DNA from: Haberlea rhodopensis
Lineage: Eukaryota; Streptophyta; Magnoliopsida; Lamiales; Gesneriaceae
Assembly: GCA_907163345.1 (NCBI GenBank)
Contig: CAJQUN010000225.1
Location: forward strand, 248,001 to 312,000
Length of the DNA stretch: 64,000 nucleotides
Reading direction: 5' to 3'
Numbering within the stretch: the stretch's first letter is position 1; each line of letters opens with the position of its first letter. The notes under the pieces were generated by a model. The model was not told the origin of the DNA. It was given only the letters and a program-made list of their open reading frames with translations, and made no database searches. This document shows positions 1 through 10,840 of this stretch, one piece after another. Both the position numbers and the translations under genes were made by a program.

Positions 1-675
1 TGAATAAGTTTATAATGATGATGTTTATATGATGTTTATATAATGATACGATGTTATTTGTGGTAAGATGCCACGGGGTAAGATGCCCCACATGGTAAGA
101 GGCCATGCGATATTATTATGTGGTAATGGTTCGAAATGTTGGTTTCTTTCGAGCCAACTTGTTCGAAACGCCAGAATTCATGAGCCATGAGCCACGGTCC
201 AACCATGCACGGTTCATGACGGTGGCGGCTCAACCATCTCGAGCCAAGGGTTCGAAAACCCTAGCCCTCATGTTGTGTAGCAGCCAACGCGTATGATTCC
301 GAGAATCATGGTCCGAACCATTATCGAGCCAAAGAGTTCAAAACTCATCCACGTCTCGAAACCTCCATGCATGAACATGAGCCACAACGACTAGACCATC
401 TCGAGCATAGGAGTCCGAAACCCCTAGCCCTCACGTGGCTAAGCCGTGGGTCAAATGCATGGTGGTGGCCGAATACAACTTGTTACGGGTTCGATTGTTC
501 GCTTCGTGTATCGTATACATCAAACATCAATTATATCAAATATAACTTCATGATAATTTCACAAACTTAATATTAACATATCATATATGTTCATACAGTT
601 TTAAATAGCATGCAATATTAGTTCTAATATGATTAACACAATTTAATCACATAAATCCGATATGAGCCTTGTACA
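1..675 (-). other. Cop1 untranslated leader
   Basis: No credible coding frame on either strand. The stretch holds an imperfect direct repeat of about 42 bases (near 230-271 and 393-434), centred on a CTCGAGC word and a CCCTAGCCCTCA word, plus many GAGCCA and TTCGAA words. This looks like a retrotransposon 5' untranslated region with local duplication. Short open frames here are not supported as genes. Confidence 0.45.
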
Positions 676-688
676 CGGCTCTGACCAC
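676..688 (-). other. Primer binding site of Cop1 (degenerate)
   Basis: On the minus strand GTGGTCAGAGCCG directly follows the LTR end TTACA. It resembles the plant initiator-tRNA-Met primer site TGGTATCAGAGC with two bases (AT) missing. Its position supports reading 689-2190 as the 5' LTR. Confidence 0.5.
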
Positions 689-2190
689 TGTAAGTAATCC
701 ATCATGCATAGCAATGCAGCGGAATATAAAATTTTATGGATTACTAAACACCGGATCTATACATAGGTAATCATATCGGATAAAGGATTACAAAAGTCTC
801 ACCCTTGTAGCGTGTTTGAGCAGATTCCACGAAGCACCACGTCCAACGAACTCCGAGTCACGAGCAACACCTCCAAGGTCTTGCCTCAATGGTATCCACA
901 CGATCAAATCGAACAAAGGGATAGTTTAAGAACAAAGTGCTAGATTTGTTCTTAAACCATATAAACAAAGCACACTCGATTCACAATCGAAAAGATGGCC
1001 CTCAACTCACTCTTCCTCACGTCGACTATGAAGAAGTCGAGAGAGAGAAGAGAGATGGCGGCCGAGAGCTTCACAAGCAATGTGGCTAGGTTAATTTTGA
1101 TATCAAGGAATGATTAACAATTAATCACCTTGTTATTATTATATATGATTTAATTAAAGGCTTTCTTAAAGCCTCATGGGCCCAAACCCATGATTTAATT
1201 AAATCCTTATAATCTTTTAATTAAGACTCTTCTTAATTAATTAATTCATCCCATGAATTTAATTTCCTTTATCGATTTAATCTTTTGTGCGACCCGATAG
1301 GATCTTGTAATGTTGGCAGTGACATAAAATCTCATTTTACGTTACAAGCAAAGAGCGGTGTCTAGCAACACATCAAGGCTACCCAAATTACAAGAATGTC
1401 AATGACTCGACATAACCTTTAGAACTTGTGATAATATTAACCATGTAACTTAATCCCTTTGTCCTTTGTGTTTAGATTGAACACGAGTCATGAAATAGTC
1501 ATACTCGTATATTCAGTCTCTATTTCTTGATCCCCAAGTAGAACTAGAATAAACGAATAAGCTCGATATCACATATCGACTCATTCGAGCATGGCCATGC
1601 ATTTTAGTTCTCACTTGATCAAGCGCCAAACACATCTCCTGTTATATAGGAGGGACAAATCCTATCTCGATCAGTCAACTTCCCTCTACATAATTCGTAG
1701 TGTATCCAATAGTCGCCTTTATAGTTTACCCTGTTACGGGTAACGTTTGACAATATGAAGATACATAACTCCTTATGTTGGGATCTCTGATGATTACAAG
1801 TCGTAAGGATTACATACATTATTATCACTATGAGAATTGCATATGACAATCATATAACTATCCATGTTGCATTCTCATGGTGGGTCTGTCCAGTACATCG
1901 TTCTCTAACATGTACCCATGTGTTGATTTGATATCTCATATCAATGAACAATTCATCAATCAACACATACTAGTCTCTACATATTATCATTATCCCTATT
2001 CATGATAATACTTGACTAGGGACAATGTTTAAGAATAATACAATATTATTCTAAGGACATTAACATATATATTAATTCACATTGCACAGTTAAACGAATA
2101 ATATATAATAATGAATTGCCATTCATAAAATCATAAACATTGTATGTCAAAACAATCATCTAATGACTTGTCTTAGGGTATTTCCCAACA
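689..2190 (-). repeat. Cop1 5' LTR, about 1.5 kb
   Basis: On the minus strand it starts TGTTGGGAAATACCC at 2190 and ends GATTACTTACA at 689, giving TG...CA ends. It is AT-rich, with a TATA-like run near 1135-1150 on the minus strand. The right flank switches abruptly to Athila gag sequence. No CGATCGATCG cluster or GTACGT hairpin is present, unlike most other LTRs here. Confidence 0.65.
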
Positions 2191-2863
2191 TCTTCAACAC
2201 TAGTAGGATCACTCCCCCAAACTTGGTTGGTTGAGTGTTCATCATCATATAACCAAAATCGATTCGTCGCCTCTTGATTTGTAGCCCTCATCTCTTCCTC
2301 TTGGCAGCTAGTTGAAATTGTTTCCACGAGGACTGCCATTTGCTGCTCTAGGTGACGCATAGAGTTGGTTTGGCACGCCAAACTATTCTCAGTTGATGCC
2401 ATGAATCTTAATAAGGTATCTTCTAACTGCGTCGTGACATGTGCAGAACTACCTCTCCTCTCTTCGTGATGTTCAAATGGTTGTGGCGTATCAATAGGGT
2501 AGTGAGGCTCCGGTGGGTATTGGTGACTCCAACCTTGTAGTGAAGGATCACAATGCCAGTGATGATCGAAGTCCGCTATATCATTGAACAGGTGCACCAC
2601 ACTGTCCTCATCTCTATCAACCAGGGACTCCCAGTTATCAGTGCTCCGCTCAATACCCATTCTCGTGTCTGTACATCCAGCCCTTTGAAGAAATATTGCA
2701 TGAGAGTATAGTTCGAAAAATTGTGATACCGGAATGTGTTGGCCAATTCATTGAATCTCTCCCAAACAGCGTAGAACGGTTCAGAACGTTGTTGGGCAAA
2801 GCTTGTGAAGGCTTGTTGATGTAGCATCTCCAAGTACCTCACAAGACAAACAAAACAAAACAA
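2191..2863 (-). pseudogene. gag: Athila-type gag remnant
   Basis: Two overlapping minus-strand frames (2863-2576 and 2660-2191) together resemble a retrotransposon gag. The first contains EPFYAVWERFNEL followed by a YFFKGL motif, the usual capsid signature of plant Ty3 gag. The second holds a glutamine-rich segment with MRHLEQQMAVLVETIS, like the C-terminal part of Athila gag. The change of frame near 2630 indicates a frameshift. The N-terminus is missing or very short, because the primer site lies only about 100 bases upstream, and the 3' end is cut by Cop1. It cannot make a normal gag. Confidence 0.6.
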
Positions 2864-2960
2864 ACAAAAATTATATAATTTTTTTTTTCTTTTTTGAATG
2901 AAAATAAAAAAAATGGATAAATTACAATTAACTAATCTCGTATGATATTATACAAATTAG

Positions 2961-2978
2961 TCCCCGGCAACGGCGCCA
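2961..2978 (-). other. Primer binding site for tRNA-Asp (Ath1)
   Basis: Minus strand TGGCGCCGTTGCCGGGGA is the complement of the 3' end of plant tRNA-Asp(GTC) plus CCA. It lies six bases inside the LTR end. This primer is typical of Athila elements. Confidence 0.85.
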
Positions 2979-2984
2979 AAAACT

Positions 2985-4499
2985 TGATCGCTTATTTTTT
3001 AAACAGTATTTTCGAGTGTAGCGATTCTACCGCAAGTGCACGGTGTCAAGTTTTAGTATAGTGATAATAAGTAAAGATGTCGAACCCACAGGGACTAATG
3101 TATAAGTACTAAATAAAATTAGTGGAATTATATTTAGCCTACGAAAAATGTGATTAAATAACTAATTACGCTAAAGAATTAAAAACTCAAAACTAACACA
3201 ACTCCTTTGAAGATGCGAAGGAATTCCGCTCAAGAAATCTATCAAGATGTTCGTTCAATTGTGTATCGTCAATGATTTGTTTGTTAAAACAATTACTTAT
3301 CAATAAATTCTTAAGGTGACGGATTTCCGAATATAATCAATACACTCTCTCGAGCTGTATTAAAACTAGTAATAAATTGGTGCAAGTAACTCTCGTTCAC
3401 TTAAACCACTTTAATACCGAATAAGTCTCTATGAAAACCGTTGATCTTTAAATCTTTCAATTTAAAGTGACCACGGATGTGATTTAATCTCTCGATCTAA
3501 ATCTTAAACATACAACATGAATTATTTTAGCGTATTATAATATCATCTCTCGATCTCAATTATAATTCACAAATTTCAATCAAAGTTAGCTAAGCTTTGA
3601 TAGCATGAAGCATATAAGTCATGAACAAAAGATTTTGATTCACTCAAACACAACCAAATCAAAGATTCAAACACAAAATTCCTTAAACTTGATAAAATAA
3701 ACCATATTAAATTCAAATCAAATTTAAATAGATGTTTAAACGTCTCTCGACCTCAAAAACATCAAATAAAATATGAAAATCAAATTAATCTAAAGTTTAG
3801 AAATACGATAAACGTAGGAGCGATTCCGTGCGTTGACCGATCTTCCTTCTCTCGCTTCCTTCCTTGCACTTCAAAGGATTCTTCAACCTTGTTCTTCCGG
3901 AGATGAAAGGCGGCTGAGAATTATGGAATTAGGTCTGATAATACTCTGAATAGTGGATCCAATTTTTGTGCCTCTTTTCCTTATTTATAGAGGAGGGGAG
4001 ATATGGAACTGTTTCCAAAAATAGACCAAATCAAGACTTTTATTTTCAGAAAAATTCTGCGTCTCGATCGATCGGTCCTTAAGTCTCGATCGATCGAGCG
4101 CCTTCAGCTTCCATGTCCGAGTTTCTCTGCCTCGCTCGCTCGATCGAGTTGAAGTGTCCGATCGATCGAGCTTTCTTCACCTTTTCTTGCCAATTCTCTG
4201 CCTCTCTCGATCGATCGAGCTGGTGATTCCGATCGATCGAGCTTTGAAATAAAATGTTGGCCAAAACTTCTCCCTTCGTCGATCGATCGACCTCCTGTTC
4301 CGATTGATCGAGAATGTCAGAGCTCAAATTCGTCATTTATTGGCTTGATTTGATCCGTTTTCTTCCTTGTAGCTCAATTCTTCCACATTCCGCCTAGATT
4401 TCTGAAACATAAATACCAAAAAGCATAACATCTTCACGGAATCTACACGAAAAAATATATAAATCAAAGCCCAAATACGCGTAATAATCAACCCTATCA
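2985..4499 (-). repeat. Ath1 5' LTR, 1515 bp
   Basis: Minus strand runs from TGATAGGGTTGATTA (4499) to TAAGCGATCA (2985). The primer site follows the 3' end. It carries a module 1 palindrome cluster (4074-4311). Its 3' part resembles the corresponding end of the Ath2 LTR in layout (a 'cacaggga' word about 100 bases from the end) but the two are diverged. Confidence 0.75.
4074..4311. repeat. Module 1 palindrome cluster in Ath1 LTR (8 copies)
   Basis: Eight copies of a palindrome with core CGATCGATCG, mostly as TCGATCGATCGA. Six are perfect or nearly so; those near 4136 and 4300 are degenerate. The outer base pair here is mainly T/A, whereas other LTRs use G/C or C/G. Confidence 0.9.
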
Positions 4500-5226
4500 A
4501 TGATGGAAACATTATGAATATCCAAATGCGTAACTGACAAGGTACGTGGTTATGTTATGAATATTTGAGAAATGCTAATGAGTTTGTTTTGTACTTGTCC
4601 CATGACAGATGATAGTTGGGTGATGAAATGCGGAAGTTGATGCTTAAGAGCATGTGAGTACTGTGATGAGCATGATACTATGATGCTATTGTATATTGTA
4701 GATGATTCCATCTACAAAGGTATGATACGAATTATTCGATATTGATGTTGACGCCTTGTTTTAGATGGAGTATAATCGTGACATAGGAATATTACTGTTA
4801 GGCATTCATCATGATTTGATATTGATGATCTGTGACTGTTGGTGCGTATAATGTGGATATATGTATGTGAATTACTAATGGGTTTTCTAGTAATTACTTT
4901 GCACCAGATAATAGCCAGGAAATGATATATGAGAGGTTGATGTGTAAGGACTCTAGAGTACCGCTACCTCATACGGACAATGGTGGTGATGTGGTGATGT
5001 TGGTATAAGTTGCATACAATTGCAACCACACAGTGATGAGAATTGCAGTATTGCGATCGTTGGTGTAATGGGGCACATGTGTGAACCGTGATGATTTGGA
5101 TGACTCTCATCCTACAATGGTCAAGTCACTATCCTGAGATGTATGCCGGTAGTGAATTTTACTGTTGGCTTTTTGGTAAGCATGCATTTTAATTTCGAGG
5201 TCGAAATTTTATTAGGTGGGGAGAAT
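4500..5226 (+). other. 3' end of LardC interior (non-coding)
   Basis: No coding frame on either strand. It ends with TTTCGAGGTCGAAATTTTAT and a polypurine tract (5214-5226), the same 3' architecture as the Tekay elements here. This suggests LardC depended on Tekay-type enzymes. A GGTACGTGG half-site occurs near 4541. Confidence 0.55.
5214..5226 (+). other. Polypurine tract of LardC
   Basis: AGGTGGGGAGAAT immediately upstream of the TGTGATATCC start of the LTR. Confidence 0.7.
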
Positions 5227-6542
5227 TGTGATATCCGGGAATAATTAATAATTTTATTGGACTTAATTATGATGTTTATATGATATGTCGGGGTTTAATT
5301 ATTGGGAATCGTAATTGGGTCCTGAGCTGGAATAAAATGAGTATGAGCTGAATTGAGCAAATAATAAAACTTATTTTATTTTAAATGAAAAGAAAAGAAA
5401 TTGGGAGGAGATATTTCAGCAAAATTTCTAGGTTTGTCTTCTTACTCCTTAATCGATTCTTTCCCCTTGATAATCCAGTCTTCGATCGATTTTCTTCCTG
5501 CTATTTTTGCTGTAATGTCACGATTTTGGGGGAAGTGGGTTGCGGTTGGTTTGGACATTGCTACTAAGGGTTATTGCTTCTTGTTTAGGGGATTATTATG
5601 TCGTTGTGTGTGCCTGCATTTTAGCGCAGAGTGTGTGAGTTACGGTGTGAGTGTGTGTTCGAACAAGCTGTGTTCGCGTTTGTGAGCTGTTGCGCCATTA
5701 CTGAAATCCTCTTCCACCTTGCATTTTATAATTTGTGTTTGATTCGTCATTGCCATGGTTGTTAGTCTATGTATGTGTTCATGAGTGATAATAGCGTGAA
5801 TGTGTGTGCTCAAGGATGTTGTGTCGATCATAATTGCTGTTTTGTGATGGGGATACTGAGATTACCGAATCTGTAAATTGTTGAAGGATGTAACTTCCAG
5901 TTTATTAACCTAAAGATTGGTTTATTAGTGCTGCAACTTGTTTAATTACTAGATAATGATATCACTTACTCATTATAGCATTTTACCCTTCCCTACTAAC
6001 GTGTCGATCAGTCTTTCTTTTGGTGGGGAAGGGGAGGTGGGGGGTGGTTTCTTGTTGCTAAATTGGATTCTTTCATGCTGAATGTCGAGTTTGCACTTGT
6101 TTCGGTCGAGTCTTGCTAGTATGAATGAACATTGGTTAATAATGATCTAACCACCATCCAATTACATATTCATATCTATTTGGATTTGTACATTGAGATG
6201 ATGCCTTGTTGCTCGGAATGTTGGAGAATAGTCTAATTCAAATTAGACAGTGATATAGGATTTCATGATATCTTATTTCCTTCTACCTTGTTGTTTCGAT
6301 CAATTATGTTGCTGCTTTGAGGGGAGGATGAAGTTGTCGATGCATTGTGATATAGATTGTCTTGATTACGTGATAATGTTCATTCTATTGAGTTATCGAT
6401 TTACGGTATTAGATTGAGATTTGTCAATACTTATTGTTAACAATTGTATTATTAATGAACTAATATTGAATTGAAATTCGATATAGATACTCCATGAATT
6501 TCTGGAAGTCGAGGGTAGCTTGTTCATGTTTTCGACTAAAAG

Positions 6543-6558
6543 GTACGTGGTGACGTAC
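6543..6558. promoter_or_regulatory. Module 2 GTACGT hairpin, LardC LTR left
   Basis: GTACGT, loop ggtg, ACGTAC: a perfect 6-bp inverted repeat with a 4-nt loop, followed by GAGCAT as in the other LTRs. Confidence 0.85.
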
Positions 6559-6605
6559 GAGCATGTATAATATGAATTATCTCATATTCCAGTCATAAAT
6601 ATATG

Positions 6606-6799
6606 AATAATTGTGAAGACTGAATATAAGGGAAAGAATATGTGAATAATCGTGATGACTGAATATAAGGGAACGAATATATAAATAATTGTGATGACTG
6701 AATATAAGGGAATGAATATGTGAAAATTGTGATGACTGAATATAAGGGAACAAATATATGAATAATTGTGATGACTGAATATAAGAGAACGAATATGTG
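6606..6799 (+). repeat. 39-bp tandem repeat x5 in LardC LTR
   Basis: Five units of 39 bp (the fourth lacks one base) starting ATAATTGTGATGACTGAATA. As 39 is divisible by three, two antisense frames stay open across the array; these are not taken as genes. Confidence 0.85.
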
Positions 6800-7153
6800 A
6801 AATGAGTTTGATATATGTGGTATGGGAACACGTAAATGTACGTTGTTCGGATTGGGAGTTGGGTATTATGTGAATTGAGTTTGATATATGTGGCATTTGT
6901 GTTTAACTGCGGTTTCGGGGCTCCCGAGGATTTTAATTCCTATTTTTGGAGTCGTTGGATCCAAAGGATGAGATTTTATTCTCAACGTGACGATAACCTT
7001 GGAATTTGGTCTTCGGTGGGACTTGGGGTCCGGAGTACTTTGTACTGGGGCTAGTGATGGAATTTGTTGTTGGAGAGAGAGTTTTTGATAACAAATGATT
7101 TTTAATGAATCATGACGTATTTGTGGAGGTATTGGTATTTTGGAGCATTTTTG

Positions 7154-7163
7154 CTATATATAC
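7154..7163 (+). promoter_or_regulatory. TATA box of LardB 5' LTR
   Basis: CTATATATAC, followed about 40 bases downstream by a CT-rich stretch (CTCTCTCATCGCTCTCC) of the kind found at plant transcription starts. The same arrangement recurs in the 3' LTR at 13381. Module 1 would then lie in the transcribed leader. Confidence 0.5.
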
Positions 7164-7570
7164 AAGATGGACTCGGGATTCCGTCATTTTCTTCCGGAAT
7201 CATCTCTCTCTCATCGCTCTCCCCCCCTTTACCCCAAAACCCTTCCCCTCTTTCCCCTTCAATGGAAATCGTTGAGAACACGATTTAGGGGGCGGATTTC
7301 TTGAAGAAAAGCTGGTAATCTCTTTCTCCTCTCTTGTAGCTTTGATTTGATAGTAATTTTGTTGGATTTGGTTGAGTTTTGGGTTTGATTTGGTTTGGGT
7401 GATTTTGGTGAAAATCATAAAATCTTTTGGGTTTGTTTAATTTAATTTAACACCCTTGTTGTAGATCCTAGGGTGTGGATTTGTTGTGGTTTTGGGTTGG
7501 GAGGAGTTGGGGTATGGTTGGTGGAGGTTTCAAGCTCTTAAAAATGGTGTTTTTCGGATTACAGGTCGCG

Positions 7571-7758
7571 GCGATCGATCGCCCGTTTTTGGCGATCGAT
7601 CGCGCGCAAGCAGTAGCGAAATCAAACAGCGAGCGATCGATCGCTACATTCGAGCGATCGATCACCTCGTGCCAGTAAGGTCTGGCGATCGATCGCTATA
7701 TCGAGCGATCGATCGCCAAGGGGCTAGCGATTGATCGCCCGGTATAGCGATCGATCGC
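7571..7758. repeat. Module 1 palindrome cluster, LardB 5' LTR (8 copies)
   Basis: Eight copies of GCGATCGATCGC (two with one mismatch), in four pairs, with a GCAGTA word between the first and second pair. Confidence 0.92.
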
Positions 7759-8134
7759 TAGCAGGGGTTTTGTGGTTTTCTTGGCTTTTTCGTGGGATTT
7801 TGGATTTGCGACTTAAATGGTCGGCTTCCGGGGCAATGTTCACATTCCAATGGGAATGCTAGACTTTTAAAATGTTTGGTTGGAGCCTAGGTGAGTTAAT
7901 CGGAACTCGCGGTTAAACGTTTTAAGCGGATTATTTTTGGGAATTATGCATGCCTAGCCGGGGGCTTTTATTTTGGTAATCGTCATGGATTGACGATGGG
8001 TTTTGAGGTTGCAAACATGCGTGGGCACGTGATCGCATGCTTATACTTGATTGTGAGTTGTTTATGTGTTTTAGCACATATTTCTCGAGGCATGGAACTC
8101 AAGCAAGGTTTGGCTTGGACTACGGAGACTTAAG

Positions 8135-8149
8135 GTACGTATGACGTAC
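8135..8149. promoter_or_regulatory. Module 2 GTACGT hairpin, LardB 5' LTR
   Basis: GTACGT, loop atg, ACGTAC, followed by GAGCAT. Confidence 0.85.
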
Positions 8150-8196
8150 GAGCATAGCCTATTATAATGTTGCAACTGTAAAATGCATGGTATGTG

Positions 8197-8352
8197 ATAA
8201 TTGCATTAAATGGACATTGAAACACATGGTGTGTAATAATTGCATTATATGGACATTGAAATTCATGGTACGTGGTAATTGCATCAAATATGCATTGAAA
8301 TGCATGGTACATTATACTTGCGATAAATGGATAACGATATGCATGGTAAACG
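8197..8352 (+). repeat. 39-bp tandem repeat x4 in LardB 5' LTR
   Basis: Four 39-bp units beginning ATAATTGCATTAAATGGACA and decaying towards the end. It lies directly after the module 2 hairpin, the same place as the unrelated 39-bp repeat of LardC. The units keep a frame open by length alone. Confidence 0.85.
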
Positions 8353-8390
8353 GTATTGCGTCAAATGGTTACACATTGGGAACCATACGG

Positions 8391-8510
8391 TGCCGCTATT
8401 GAGCGAGCAATGATTTGGGATGCTGTCGCCGTTGAGCGACCATCGATTATGATGCCGCTATTGTTGAGCGTGCGCGGGGTTTAGAATGCCGCTATTGTGG
8501 AGCGAGCAAT
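8391..8510. repeat. Module 3 hairpin units, LardB 5' LTR
   Basis: Units such as CCGCTATTGAGCG and TCGCCGTTGAGCGA: 4-bp inverted arms around a short loop, repeated about four times with variants. Confidence 0.65.
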
Positions 8511-9362
8511 GAAATAGGAACATGGAATCATTGGTTAGATATATGTGAGATCTACGGTCTTTTATATAATCATTTTACCATATTGATTATGGAACTGGCA
8601 TAATAGAACGGTATTAGTTCATCTATATGGCGATTAACTGGCTTTGGAAATTTGATGAGTTTGGTTATTTTGAGAACAGGGACAATACAGGGGTGTTACC
8701 ATCCAAGGAGTATCATTTAAATTATGGCATTTACGTTCTGTAAATTATGATTGCAATGTTATGATTATTGGATTAGTGGTATTGGTATGCTCACCCCGTG
8801 TGGGGGCTGTCTCTGTTGGGGCAGGTGTTACAGGTGTAGCAGCAGCTTTGGAGTTGAGCTCGGGCTGTTGATTAGAGGTGCTTCCCGGATCGAGGTACCA
8901 GAACTGATTGAATAAGTGCATAGATCCAGAGTTGAGATCGAGTTGTGCTTGGGAGGTGCTTCCAGGATTGAAGTGCCAGTAACGGTATTCGGTAGAGTGT
9001 TTTTATACATTGGATACACGCTTATTCATTGGGGTGCTCTTATGTGAGTACATTTTACGTGTATATGGAATGTATAAATGGGCTACGGCTTTTCTCCGTT
9101 CATTCATGGTTTGCATGCAATTAAGTAGGGAATTGCTAAATGAACTAAGAGCATGTTAGTGTATTATGAAGGTGCATGTTATATATGTAATCTTGGTTGG
9201 GGAATTTGAATATTATGTGGATCAAATGCAAGAAATTTTCTGGGATGGCTTATGGTGTTGCACTTGCATATAGCTTTTCCCCATGATAGTATGATTATAT
9301 GCACTAATGGTATGGATTAATACACTAATAACGGGTTAAGGGCACGGGGGTCCTTACATCAG

Positions 9363-9379
9363 TGGTATCAGAGCAGTGG
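9363..9379 (+). other. Primer binding site for tRNA-Met (LardB)
   Basis: TGGTATCAGAGCAGTGG, four bases after the LTR end. Confidence 0.9.
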
Positions 9380-9589
9380 TTAGCTCTTTGGGGCTGTTGA
9401 GGGCCTAGGAAAATGTTAATGGGAATGAGAAGCACGTAGTTATGCATGATGGTAGTTAGTGTTGCGTGGCACAACTATATTACTTATGTGCGTTTATGAT
9501 ATGTGTTTATCATTGGAATGTGTGGTTGCTAACCATGGTGGTTGCAGGGTCATATGAGACATGGACTATGCATTACGGTTGCATAGATA

Positions 9590-10100
9590 TACATCGGAGT
9601 GATGATTCTAATGCTTTGCCGCTAAATGTTGAAGCGATGGTAAAATTCCGCATGTCACATTTGAAGCGAGGTGCATTAAAATACACTCATGGCGATGTTT
9701 ATTGGAATACGGGTTATGCATTACGGTTGCATGCATGGCGTAGCGATGTGAATACTTGCCGCTGTCATATAATAGCGATGAAGAATATTTGTCTCAAGTA
9801 TGTCGAAGCGAAGGATAATGCCGCTGTCATATTACTATCGCGAGGGATATTATGCCGCTAATATGTCGAAGCGAGGGGTATTTCCACTGTCATGCCGAAG
9901 CGATGGTAAATGCCACTGTCGTGTCGAAGCGATGGTAAATGCCGCTATCACGTCGAAGCGTGGATACCACCGTCATGTCGAAGCGATGATGCCGATGTCA
10001 TGTCGAAGCGATGATACATGCCGCTGTCACGTCGAAGCGATGATGCCGCTGTCATGACGTAGCGATGCGATCGGGAACAAAGTACTACATGAGTGTGAGT
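9590..10100 (+). repeat. Module 3 array (CCGCTGTCATGTCGAAGCGATG type), LardB interior
   Basis: About 18 degenerate units of 25-35 bp alternating a CCGCT word and an AAGCGA or TAGCGA word. Each AGCG can pair with the next CGCT. Confidence 0.8.
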
Positions 10101-10119
10101 ACCTCTTGAGTCCGTGATT

Positions 10120-10530
10120 ATTCCGCTATTCTATTGGCGATGGTTCATGCCGCCAGGTATTTTATTGGCGCTGGTTCATGCCGCCGGGTATTCTATTGGC
10201 GATGGTTCATTCCGCCAGGTATTATATTGGCGATGGTTCATGCCGCCAGGTATTCTATTGGCGATGGTTCATGCCGCCAGGTATTCTATTGGCGATGGTT
10301 CATGCCGCCGGGTATTCTATTGGCGATGGTTCATTCCGCCTGGTATTCTATCGGCGATGGTTCATTCCGTCGGGTATTCTATTGGCGATGGTTCATGCCA
10401 CCGGGTATTCTATGGCGATGGTTTATGCGGCCAGGTATCATATAGCGATGGTACATTCCGCTACATCTATGGCGATGGTTCATACCGCCGGATATCTATA
10501 GCGATGTTTCATGCCGCTGATTCTATAGCG
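10120..10530 (+). repeat. 31-bp tandem array, LardB interior
   Basis: About eleven units close to 31 bp: ATTCTATTGGCGATGGTTCA then TGCCGCCAGGT. The arms here are GGCG/CGCC instead of AGCG/CGCT. Because 31 is not divisible by three, all three forward frames cross the array without stops, an accident of composition rather than coding. Confidence 0.88.
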
Positions 10531-10693
10531 ATGGGTTATACCGCTATGTGCGTAGCACTGGATTATGCCGCCTACTAGCGATGGGTGCTGCTTGTGTACC
10601 GCTGGGGGATACAGGTATTCCGCTATCTTGATAGCGATGAGGTATGGCATATTACTTTTGTTATCATTATTGTGAATACTATGTGTTGTTTTA

Positions 10694-10840
10694 TACCGTC
10701 ATGTGTTTGACGATGAGATTATGGATGTCGTGTATCGACATGTACCGTCATGTGTTTGACGATGAGATTATGAGTGTCGTGTATCGACATGTACCGTCAT
10801 ATGTTTGACGATGTTATTTGGGATGTCTATGTGGACGCGT
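10694..10840 (+). repeat. 49-bp tandem repeat x3, LardB interior
   Basis: Exact spacing of 49 bases at 10694, 10743 and 10792. Each unit contains two inverted repeats: CGTCA..TGACG, and TGTCG tgtat CGACA. The third unit is diverged in its second half. Inverted counterparts lie near 33340-33540 in LardI. Confidence 0.85.

Larger units (their letters stand above)
1..2190 (-). mobile_element. Cop1: 5' end of a copia-like LTR retrotransposon
   Basis: A long LTR (689-2190) is followed on the minus strand by a primer-site-like sequence and then about 690 bases of leader running off the window start. The LTR right end abuts Athila gag sequence, so this element inserted into Ath1. No coding sequence lies inside the window, so the assignment to Ty1/copia rests only on LTR style (TGTTGGGAAAT start) and is uncertain. 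The other end, and therefore the target duplication, is outside the window. Confidence 0.6.
2191..4499 (-). mobile_element. Ath1: Athila-like element, 5' part
   Basis: On the minus strand the order is LTR (4499 to 2985), tRNA-Asp primer site, a short AT-rich leader (2864-2960) and a gag remnant, cut at 2190 by Cop1. Primer type, a 1.5 kb LTR and the gag motif fit the Athila clade of Ty3 elements. It sits in the 3' part of LardC. Its remaining body is left of the window. Confidence 0.7.
5227..6890 (+). repeat. LardC 3' LTR, left portion
   Basis: Starts TGTGATATCCGGG after the polypurine tract. It includes the GTACGT hairpin (6543-6558), five 39-bp repeats and one and a bit 73-bp repeats, then switches to LardB sequence at a TGTGG microhomology (6889-6893). 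The LTR resumes at 30242, but from a point about 350 bases earlier, so the interval is present twice. No coding sequence. Confidence 0.7.
6891..9358 (+). repeat. LardB 5' LTR (start missing)
   Basis: Matches the 3' LTR from TGGCATTTGTGTTT (13119 onward) to the CTTACA end. The first roughly 65 bases, present at 13056-13118, are replaced by LardC sequence. It contains a TATA box (7154), module 1 (7571-7758), module 2 (8135-8149), a 39-bp repeat (8197-8352) and a short module 3 (8391-8510). Confidence 0.8.

Noticed and set aside
1619..1849. A 76-codon minus-strand frame inside the Cop1 LTR
   Set aside because: It lies in LTR sequence with no recognisable domain and has the length expected by chance.
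4500..5226. Possible host gene or unique genomic DNA between Ath1 and the LardC LTR
   Set aside because: No coding frame, and its 3' end is a standard polypurine tract joined to an LTR, so it is element interior.
6577..6896. Open frames of 84-104 codons with SLIFSHHNYSYI repeats
   Set aside because: These arise from the 39-bp minisatellite read antisense. The same repeat at 30307-30500 does likewise.
10120..10530. CRISPR-like array of regular 31-bp units
   Set aside because: There are no unique spacers; the whole unit repeats. The context is a plant retrotransposon with a tRNA-Met primer site, so it is a minisatellite.
9466..10578. Several open frames of 80-154 codons across 9466-10578, looking like a repetitive protein
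   Set aside because: They are translations of the module 3 and 31-bp arrays. Three frames are open at once and the unit is not a multiple of three, so open length is a by-product of composition.
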